Below are positions 1-4,549 of a stretch of DNA of 8,062 bases, piece after piece. This DNA comes from Terriglobia bacterium. GTDB taxonomy: Bacteria; Acidobacteriota; Terriglobia; UBA7540. Both the position numbers and the translations under genes were made by a program. Location: assembly GCA_020072905.1 (NCBI GenBank), contig JAIQGB010000193.1, forward strand, positions 1-8,062. The letters run 5' to 3'. The notes beneath the pieces were generated by a model, which did not search any database, had not been told where the DNA came from, and saw only the letters and a program-made list of their open reading frames with translations. Every line of letters begins with the position of its first letter. Within the stretch, counting starts at the first letter, position 1.

Positions 1-111
1 GGGCCTTTTGTAGCGCGGAGAGATGAGGTCGGTGGCTACCCTCCCGCCGCCCGCGTCGTTGCCATTGCCCCCGGCAATCCGTTGAGCGCAGACCCCGCGG
101 ACGAAAACTAA
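1..111 (+). CDS. possible 3' end of an upstream gene (partial)
   Basis: Reading frame 1 is open from the window edge to a TAA at 109-111, giving a 36-residue tail that ends PLSADPADEN. Roughly two thirds of its codons end in G or C, as expected for a real gene here, and the other two forward frames close within the first 30 bases. It stops just before the cold-shock promoter, a sensible place for a gene to end. I do not recognise the fragment. The reverse strand of this stretch is also open in one frame but shows no start codon there, so the assignment is weak and depends on sequence left of the window. Confidence 0.3.
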   Translation, partial: GPFVARRDEVGGYPPAARVVAIAPGNPLSADPADEN

Positions 112-114
112 CGC

Positions 115-143
115 TGGCCAAATCGGCGCATTTCGAGTATACT
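115..143 (+). promoter_or_regulatory. sigma70-type promoter of the cold-shock gene
   Basis: TATACT at 138-143 matches the -10 consensus at 5 of 6 positions. It follows TGGCCA at 115-120 (4 of 6 against TTGACA) with a 17-bp spacer. The local sequence turns abruptly AT-rich in a GC-rich window. A start near 150 would give a leader of about 137 nt before the cold-shock ATG, and long leaders are usual for this gene family. No other promoter candidate of this quality lies upstream of the gene. Confidence 0.6.
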
Positions 144-149
144 AATTTT

Positions 150-287
150 GCTTGATCAGTTTTTGTGACCCAAATCCGGTTCGAAGGCGGCCACAGAACC
201 AATGATTTTGTGGCCTTTTTTGCTTTTGGCGGGTGGTTACGAGAGCGGAACAAGAAAATTTCAACACAAGAGGTTTTGAATCAGAAC
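150..287 (+). promoter_or_regulatory. long structured 5' leader of the cold-shock gene
   Basis: This AT-rich stretch between the predicted transcription start and the cold-shock ATG contains a terminator-like hairpin (189-221) and a possible competing hairpin. In the competing fold, 171-176 pairs with 204-210 (one bulged base) and 178-181 pairs with 197-200. That fold traps the left terminator arm in its loop and uses bases 209-210, which the terminator also needs. An AAGAGG Shine-Dalgarno-like stretch lies at 268-273, about 14 nt before the ATG and so rather distant. Cold-shock leaders in other bacteria are known to refold with temperature. That this one works by transcription attenuation is inference from the visible structure. 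Confidence 0.5.
189..221 (+). terminator. intrinsic-terminator-like hairpin inside the cold-shock leader
   Basis: GGCCACA (189-195) and TGTGGCC (209-215) form a perfect 7-bp stem around a 13-nt loop, followed at once by six T residues (216-221). This is the standard layout of a Rho-independent terminator. It sits downstream of the promoter and 66 nt before the ATG, so it would stop transcripts before the gene. That makes it a candidate attenuator rather than an end-of-gene terminator. Confidence 0.6.
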
Positions 288-494
288 ATGGAAAAAGAAC
301 AAGGTAAAGTGAAGTGGTTTAACGACGCGAAGGGCTATGGATTCATCCAGCGCGCTTCCGGCGACGACGTTTTCGTGCACCACTCGGCCATTCAGGCGAC
401 AGGCTTCAAGTCGCTGAGCGAAGGCGAGACGGTCGAGTTCACCGTGACCAAGGGTCCCAAGGGCTGGCAAGCTGAGAACGTTGTGAAACTCTAA
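288..494 (+). CDS. csp: CspA-family cold-shock protein
   Basis: A 68-residue single-domain cold-shock protein, a five-stranded OB-fold that binds single-stranded RNA and DNA and acts as an RNA chaperone in the cytoplasm. Both nucleic-acid binding motifs are visible: RNP1 as KGYGFI (residues 15-20) and RNP2 as VFVHH (28-32). The family N-terminal pattern GKVKWFN (6-12) and the C-terminal KGWQAENV are also present. Length is normal for the family (65-70). I chose the ATG at 288 because homology begins there; the same frame stays open upstream to a GTG at 165, but that part is the AT-rich leader and not protein-like. Regulation is probably through the leader hairpins. Family identity is secure; which paralogue it is, and whether it is cold-induced, cannot be told from sequence. 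Confidence 0.95.
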   Translation: MEKEQGKVKWFNDAKGYGFIQRASGDDVFVHHSAIQATGFKSLSEGETVEFTVTKGPKGWQAENVVKL

Positions 495-506
495 CTTCCC
501 GGGTAA

Positions 507-542
507 AGCTCCCGTCCGCGGCCGCGAGCCCGGACGGGAGCT
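507..542 (+). terminator. strong GC hairpin after the cold-shock gene
   Basis: A perfect 12-bp inverted repeat (507-518 with 531-542, arms AGCTCCCGTCCG and its complement) around a 12-nt loop begins 12 nt after the cold-shock stop. It lacks a T-run on the + strand, so it is not a textbook intrinsic terminator. It may stop transcription less efficiently, protect the 3' end of the message, or partly separate the cold-shock gene from the next one. Confidence 0.5.
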
Positions 543-562
543 CCCACATCAGCGGATCGTCT

Positions 563-865
563 ATGAGTCGAAGCGCCGTCATCCAATACATCGGATTCCA
601 ACTGAAGCCCCGCGGCCGCGATTACGCCTACCGCGTCGTGGACCCCAAGAACGAAGCGCGGGAGTTTACGTTGACGATCTCCAACCAGGCGTTTGTGGAG
701 CGGCATGTGCCCTACCAGGACGCCGCCGACCTCTGCTATCAGAAGTTGCAGAAAGAACTCTCCGGAGAGAGCGCCGAGCGCCCGCTCCAACGCCACTTCA
801 CGATTTCCGACCAGGAACTTGAGGAGTACCGCCAGAGAAATCGCCCCGACAAGAAGCGTCGATAG
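563..865 (+). CDS. small conserved-looking hypothetical protein
   Basis: A soluble protein of 100 residues with no signal peptide or membrane segment. The N-terminal part (residues 1-50) alternates hydrophobic and polar residues like a small beta-rich domain. Then comes a helical stretch (51-70, containing DAADLCYQKLQKEL) and a charged tail ending in the basic run PDKKRR. The pattern IGFQLKPRGRDYAYRVVD, followed by REFTLTISNQAF, has the look of a compact fold rather than random translation. The ATG at 563 is preceded by no clear Shine-Dalgarno site. It lies 68 nt after the cold-shock stop, with the GC hairpin between, so co-transcription by read-through is possible. I do not recognise a named family. 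A nucleic-acid or ribosome-related role would fit the basic tail and the neighbour but is only a guess. Confidence 0.7.
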   Translation: MSRSAVIQYIGFQLKPRGRDYAYRVVDPKNEAREFTLTISNQAFVERHVPYQDAADLCYQKLQKELSGESAERPLQRHFTISDQELEEYRQRNRPDKKRR

Positions 866-1007
866 GCTTTTCCCTTCGTTGCGATCCTCGCCTCGCTCCT
901 TCCCCCTTCCCCTTCCCGCGATTCGGTTTGATGTTCTCGCCACGATTCGGCTAAGCTACGTCGGCGCGGAAACCAGTCGCGCCCCGCGCACCGCAAGAGG
1001 TCACACC

Positions 1008-2492
1008 ATGCCGAAATACGTTCTAGCGCTCGACCAGGGAACCACCACCTCGCGCGCCATCCTGTTTGATCGGGAGGGCAATGCGTGCGCCGCGGCGAGC
1101 CAGGAATTCAAGCAGCATTACCCGCAGCCCGGCTGGGTCGAGCACGACGCGGAGGAAATCTGGCAGTCACAGCGCGCCGTGGCGGAGAAAGTGATCCGCC
1201 AGGGGAAAGCCGCGCCGGAAGACATCGCCGCCCTCGGCATCACCAACCAGCGCGAGACGGTTGTCCTCTGGGATCGTGCCAGCGGCAAACCGATCCACCA
1301 CGCGATCGTCTGGCAGTGCCGCCGCACTGCGCCAATGTGCGACCGCATCCGCGCGGAAGGCTATGACCAGGTGCTGCGTGAGAAAACCGGACTCGTCACG
1401 GACGCTTACTTTTCCGGCACCAAGATTGTTTGGCTGCTCGAAAACGTTCCGGGGGCGAGGGACCGTGCCGAGCGCGGCGAACTCGCCTGCGGAAACATCG
1501 ACACCTGGCTCATCTGGAATTTGACGCGCGGCCGCACGCAAGTCACCGACGTTTCCAACGCCTCGCGAACACTGCTCTTCAACCTGAAAACGCTCGCCTG
1601 GGATGAGGAGATCCTGAATTACTTCCGCATTCCCGCGGCGCTCCTGCCCGAGGTGAAATCCTCGAGTGAAGTCCTGGGCGAGACGGACTTGTTCGGAGGA
1701 GCGCTTCCCGTCGCCGGCGTGGCGGGCGACCAGCAAGCGTCGCTCTTCGGCCACCAGTGTTTCCAGCGCGGCGCGGCAAAGAACACCTATGGGACGGGCT
1801 GCTTCCTCCTCATGAACACGGGAACCCAGATTCCCCACTCAGACTCGGGGCTGGTGGCCACCGTGGCCTGGGGCCGCAACGGCGTCACAACTTATGCGCT
1901 CGAAGGTAGCGTCTTCATCGCCGGCGCGGCCATCCAGTGGCTGCGCGACGAATTGCAGATCGTCCGCGATGCGGCGGAAACGGAGGCCATGGCGCTCGCC
2001 GTCGAGGATACGGGTGGCGTCTATTTCGTCCCCGCTTTCGTCGGCCTGGGCGCGCCGCATTGGGACGCTTACGCGCGCGGCACCATCGTGGGCATCACGC
2101 GCGGCACGAACCGTAATCACCTCGTACGCGCGGCGCTCGAATCGATCGCCTACCAAACGCGCGCGGTGGTGGACGCCATGGCGCACGACTCCGGCATCCG
2201 CCCCGAAGTCCTGCGCGTGGACGGCGGCGCGGCACGCAATGATTTCCTCTGTCAGTTTCAGGCGGATATTCTGGGGATTCCCGTCGAGCGTCCCGTCAGC
2301 ACGGAATCCACGGCGCTCGGCGCGGCGTATCTGGCGGGCCTCGCCACGGGCTTCTGGAAAGACGAACAGGAGCTCACCGCCCAACTCAAGGTCGCCAAGC
2401 GCTTCGAACCCTTGATGCCCACCTCCCGCCGCGAGGAACTCTACGCCGGCTTCGAGCGCGCCATCGAGCGCGCCAAGGGCTGGGCAAGCTAG
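1008..2492 (+). CDS. glpK: glycerol kinase
   Basis: A cytoplasmic FGGY-family kinase of 494 residues, the usual length, catalysing glycerol + ATP to sn-glycerol 3-phosphate + ADP. Visible features in order: phosphate-binding DQGTTTSRA (residues 9-17), the NQRET block with glycerol-contact Arg82 and Glu83, the YFSGTK block with Tyr134, GDQQASLFG with catalytic Asp241, the adenosine-site region around 260-265, and the second FGGY signature beginning DGGAARNDF (405-413). Residues are matched to the E. coli enzyme from family knowledge. The loop that in E. coli carries GGTR for fructose-1,6-bisphosphate inhibition reads FGGALP here, so that control is probably absent. The start at 1008 is fixed by AAGAGG at 995-1000 with a 7-nt gap and by homology; the frame is open further upstream, but that part overlaps the preceding gene. 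A weak promoter could lie at 928-957 (TTGATG, 18 bp, TAAGCT). No glpF or glpD is adjacent. Confidence 0.97.
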   Translation: MPKYVLALDQGTTTSRAILFDREGNACAAASQEFKQHYPQPGWVEHDAEEIWQSQRAVAEKVIRQGKAAPEDIAALGITNQRETVVLWDRASGKPIHHAIVWQCRRTAPMCDRIRAEGYDQVLREKTGLVTDAYFSGTKIVWLLENVPGARDRAERGELACGNIDTWLIWNLTRGRTQVTDVSNASRTLLFNLKTLAWDEEILNYFRIPAALLPEVKSSSEVLGETDLFGGALPVAGVAGDQQASLFGHQCFQRGAAKNTYGTGCFLLMNTGTQIPHSDSGLVATVAWGRNGVTTYALEGSVFIAGAAIQWLRDELQIVRDAAETEAMALAVEDTGGVYFVPAFVGLGAPHWDAYARGTIVGITRGTNRNHLVRAALESIAYQTRAVVDAMAHDSGIRPEVLRVDGGAARNDFLCQFQADILGIPVERPVSTESTALGAAYLAGLATGFWKDEQELTAQLKVAKRFEPLMPTSRREELYAGFERAIERAKGWAS

Positions 2493-2493
2493 C
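2455..2493 (+). repeat. direct repeat copy A: 3' end of glpK
   Basis: The last 13 codons of glpK, including the stop, match 3197-3235 at 34 of 39 positions. Two of the five differences are silent third-position changes, two fall together in one Ile-to-Val codon, and the last changes the final Ser codon to Arg. The two copies bracket the mntA-hepT module. Confidence 0.75.
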
Positions 2494-2501
2494 AGCGGCA
2501 C

Positions 2502-2520
2502 CACATTTATGTGATAAGCT
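2502..2520 (+). promoter_or_regulatory. palindrome and possible -10 element before mntA
   Basis: CACAT (2502-2506) and ATGTG (2509-2513) form a perfect 5+5 palindrome around TT. It is directly followed by a TGATAAGCT stretch that could act as a -10 region (TAAGCT at 2515-2520), just before the mntA ATG at 2527. No Shine-Dalgarno site is visible in the few bases left, so the transcript would be leaderless or nearly so. The palindrome is placed where a repressor could overlap the promoter; autoregulation is inference. Confidence 0.35.
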
Positions 2521-2526
2521 GCGCGC

Positions 2527-2817
2527 ATGAGTGTGGCCGAGGTCCTCCAAACCAAACGTGAAGAAGTGCTTCGGGTCGCGGCCCGTCACGGCGCGCGAAA
2601 CGTCCGCATTTTCGGCTCGGCGGCCCGCGGCGAAGCCGGGCCTTCCAGCGACGTGGACTTCCTGGTCGAGTTGGAAGAAGGCCGCAGTCTCCTGGACCTG
2701 GTGGGACTCTGGCAGGACCTGGAGAGGCTTCTCGATCGCCCCGTGGATGTCGTCGAGCCTGAGGGCTTGCACTGGTACATCCGGGATAAAGTGCTCCGCG
2801 AAGCTGTCCCGCTATGA
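2527..2817 (+). CDS. mntA: minimal nucleotidyltransferase (MNT) antitoxin, MntA-like
   Basis: A 96-residue single-domain nucleotidyltransferase of the MNT family. The signature GS-x10-DxD is intact: Gly30-Ser31, then Asp42-Val-Asp44. Asp74 in the later VDVVEP strand is a good candidate for the third metal-binding carboxylate. Well-studied members use ATP to AMPylate a tyrosine of the partner HEPN toxin and so silence it. The gene overlaps the HEPN gene by ATGA, meaning tight translational coupling, which supports the pairing. It starts 34 nt after glpK. No Shine-Dalgarno site precedes the ATG. The antitoxin looks intact although its toxin gene is broken, so it may now be an orphan or serve a different target. 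Family assignment is secure; the cellular role is inferred from family and context. Confidence 0.9.
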   Translation: MSVAEVLQTKREEVLRVAARHGARNVRIFGSAARGEAGPSSDVDFLVELEEGRSLLDLVGLWQDLERLLDRPVDVVEPEGLHWYIRDKVLREAVPL

Positions 2818-3157
2818 AGGACAACAAGCTCTACCTCATCCACATCCTGGAATGCATTTCGCGCATTGAGCAGTACACCTCGGAGGGCAAAGACGCCTTC
2901 CTGCGGGACACCCGGACCCAAGACGCCGTCCTGAGGAACCTGCAAATCATGTCCGAATCTACTCAACGACTTTCATCTGAACTCAAGGCCGCGCATCCCG
3001 AGGTGGCTTGGGACAGAATCGCGGGGTTCCGCAATGTGCTTGTCTACAGCTACTGGGCATCAATATGGCCCGCGTATGGGAAATCGTCGAACACGGCGTG
3101 CCGGGATTAAAGCAGGAAATCGAAGTGGTCCTTAAGAGCCTTCCCCTAGCCCCATGA
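2814..3157 (+). pseudogene. hepT: HEPN/DUF86 toxin gene (HepT-like), frameshifted
   Basis: The first 80 codons encode a typical DUF86 HEPN domain, an all-helical RNase toxin fold, from MKDNKLYLIHILECI to AGFRNVLV. After Tyr80 (codon 3051-3053) the frame runs into an unrelated tail and stops at 3110. Moving one base back, from 3053, restores the family's C-terminus (LGINMARVWEIVEHG and onward) to a TGA at 3155-3157, about 114 residues in all. That fits a single-base deletion, probably a C in what was TAC-CTG. There is no slippery heptamer at the site, so programmed frameshifting is unlikely. The catalytic RX4H motif also reads RNVLVY (Arg73 to Tyr78): the His codon CAC appears as TAC at 3045-3047. 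The tyrosine that MntA modifies in RX4HxY is kept as Tyr80. Two independent lesions argue for true decay rather than a read error, although the shift alone could be an assembly mistake. Confidence 0.85.
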
Positions 3158-3234
3158 CACGCCGACAGCGGCAAAACCAGTCTTCCGGGCGCCGGCAGCG
3201 CGCCGTGGAGCGTGCCAAAGGCTGGGCAAGGTAG
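3154..3234 (+). pseudogene. 26-codon reading frame ending in a glpK C-terminus remnant
   Basis: An ATG at 3154 overlaps the restored hepT stop (ATGA) and opens a 26-codon frame. Its last 11 residues, RAVERAKGWAR, closely match the end of GlpK (RAIERAKGWAS), in frame and with the same TAG stop position. The first 15 codons (arginine- and glutamine-rich) match nothing I recognise. The conserved end is best read as the leftover 3' tip of a second or displaced glpK; whether the short frame is translated is doubtful. Confidence 0.4.
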
Positions 3235-3235
3235 C
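3197..3235 (+). repeat. direct repeat copy B: diverged glpK 3' end
   Basis: This 39-nt segment matches 2455-2493 at 34 of 39 positions and keeps the same frame and stop codon. The differences look like coding-sequence drift (silent or conservative changes plus one Ser-to-Arg at the last codon), so this copy probably derives from a related glpK gene rather than a recent local duplication. Homology fades upstream of 3197. Together with copy A it encloses mntA-hepT. Confidence 0.75.
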
Positions 3236-3253
3236 GCTGGCCTTCAGGCCAGC
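3236..3253 (+). repeat. short palindrome (hairpin) after repeat B
   Basis: GCTGGCC (3236-3242) and GGCCAGC (3247-3253) form a perfect 7-bp stem with a TTCA loop, immediately after the remnant's stop and 8 nt before the next ATG. There is no T-run. It could be a weak terminator, a leader hairpin of the next gene, or one copy of a dispersed palindromic repeat. Confidence 0.5.
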
Positions 3254-3261
3254 ACACATAC

Positions 3262-4461
3262 ATGACGCTCATGGATCGCGGACTGTCGGCTGTTCTCACT
3301 GCAGTCTCCTTCTTGGCCGCGCCGCTGACGCGGCCGGTGCCCGCCCAAACCGGCCAGCAGCAGTCGCGGCCGTTCACGCCGGGCACCTGCGGGCGCGTGG
3401 ACCCCACCTACATCCGCCTCGCCGAGCAGACGGGCGGGCAGCCGATGTTCCTGCAGCCTTCCGAGATGGCTGCCGCCGGCCACCTGATGCGCGAGACGAC
3501 CTTGAACAACACCGACGCGATGCTCTACGCCACGGCGCACCTGGGCGGACAGTCGCGTGGATACGCGATACCGATTGATTCGGCCGTGAAGCGCGTGACG
3601 TTCTCGCTCTCCTTCGACGCGCCGGGGACGACGATGACGCTCCTCCGCCCCTCCGGCGCAGCGGTTACCTCGGGCGAGGGCGGAGTGGAAATCTCCGAGT
3701 GGACTTGCGGGCGCATCATCACGATTGGCTCGCCGGAAAAAGGCACGTGGCATGTTCAGATGAGCGGCACGGGAAGGTTCTGGCTGCGCGTGACTGCTCA
3801 AGCCGATCTCTACATTTTGAGCGTCGAGTTCGTGCAATTGGGCGGACGTCCGGGCCACGAAGGCTACTTCAAGATTCCCGGGCAGCCACTCACCGGTCGC
3901 CCCCAGACGCTTCAGGCTACGGTTTCCGGCGCACTCCAATCGGCGAAGTTCAAGCTGGCCTCTGCCGACGCCGAAGCGATCCAACCTGTAAACATGAAAG
4001 AAGAAAGTTCCGACCCGGAAGACCACGAGTACCTGGGCACCGTGACTCTGCCCAAGCAGCCATTCCGCGTAGCGGTGAGTGGGCTTGATGGAAATGGTCT
4101 GCCCTTTCAGCGGATGTATCTCACCCAATTCCGCGGCACGACGATTGACATCGCACCGAGCAACGACTTCGAAGACCTGCGCGCCGGCTCGACGACCACA
4201 CTGACCTTCGGTGTCCGCAACTATGGCGAGGCGGGTTCCTTCCGCTTCCTGGCCGTGGATAGTCGCGGGTCTATCATTCCAACGCAGCCCGCCGAAGTCG
4301 CCCTCGCCTCGGGAGCTTCAGCCCAGGTCAGACTGGACGTCACCGTCCCGCCTGGAACCACCCCCGGCACAGGCCTCACGGTCACCATCACCGCCACGAG
4401 CACGACCGACCCTGAAATCAACAATGGGACCTCCGTGGAACTCGCCGTAGGCGGCCCGTAG
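3262..4461 (+). CDS. secreted hemicentin/VWA7-like beta-sandwich protein without a VWA domain
   Basis: A 399-residue protein with a Sec signal peptide: hydrophobic core about residues 8-22 and likely cleavage after VPA at 28. Residues 43-72 (from CGRVDPTYIRLAEQTGGQ) resemble the last helix and strand of a von Willebrand A domain, including the IA..TGGQ pattern. Residues about 95-292 resemble the region after the VWA domain in hemicentin and VWA7-type proteins, with strands around KRVTFSLSF, TLLRPSG, PEKGTWHVQMSGTGRFWLRV and VSGLDGNGLPFQR. Residues 303-396 form a CARDB/NEW3-like Ig-type domain (GVRNYGEAGSFRF to VELAVGG). Two cysteines, 43 and 149, could form a disulfide. The complete VWA domain with its MIDAS metal site is absent. 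The start could instead be the ATG at 3271; neither has a clear ribosome site. The protein is probably periplasmic, surface-bound or extracellular, with an adhesive or scaffold role by family analogy only. Confidence 0.8.
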   Translation: MTLMDRGLSAVLTAVSFLAAPLTRPVPAQTGQQQSRPFTPGTCGRVDPTYIRLAEQTGGQPMFLQPSEMAAAGHLMRETTLNNTDAMLYATAHLGGQSRGYAIPIDSAVKRVTFSLSFDAPGTTMTLLRPSGAAVTSGEGGVEISEWTCGRIITIGSPEKGTWHVQMSGTGRFWLRVTAQADLYILSVEFVQLGGRPGHEGYFKIPGQPLTGRPQTLQATVSGALQSAKFKLASADAEAIQPVNMKEESSDPEDHEYLGTVTLPKQPFRVAVSGLDGNGLPFQRMYLTQFRGTTIDIAPSNDFEDLRAGSTTTLTFGVRNYGEAGSFRFLAVDSRGSIIPTQPAEVALASGASAQVRLDVTVPPGTTPGTGLTVTITATSTTDPEINNGTSVELAVGGP

Positions 4462-4549
4462 AACCCCGCTACAAAAAGATGCGCTTCGAAGCCCAAGATT
4501 CTTGTTCATCGCCCGCCCCGGTGTGTGAAGATAGGCGTGGAGAATTCCC

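Noticed and set aside
165..287. In-frame N-terminal extension of the cold-shock protein from a GTG at 165
   Set aside because: Cold-shock homology begins at the ATG at 288, normal family length is obtained from there, and the extension overlaps an obvious terminator hairpin in the leader.
896..917. 22-nt pyrimidine-only tract before glpK
   Set aside because: Likely just biased intergenic sequence; it forms no hairpin and is not a repeat array, so I assign no function.
693..1007. In-frame 105-codon extension upstream of glpK
   Set aside because: It overlaps the 100-residue gene in another frame, is Arg/Ser/Pro-rich, and a good ribosome site directly precedes the ATG at 1008, where kinase homology begins.
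1839..2555. 238-codon reverse-strand frame over glpK
   Set aside because: It is a shadow of conserved glycerol kinase codons; no family resemblance and no gene-like start region.
3045..3060. Programmed -1 frameshifting to make full-length HepT
   Set aside because: No slippery heptamer is present at the shift point and no obvious stimulatory hairpin is placed after it; the catalytic His is also lost, so decay is simpler.
3244..4128. 294-codon reverse-strand frame over the secreted-protein gene
   Set aside because: The forward frame has a signal peptide and beta-sandwich domains; the reverse translation is Arg-rich and low in recognisable structure.
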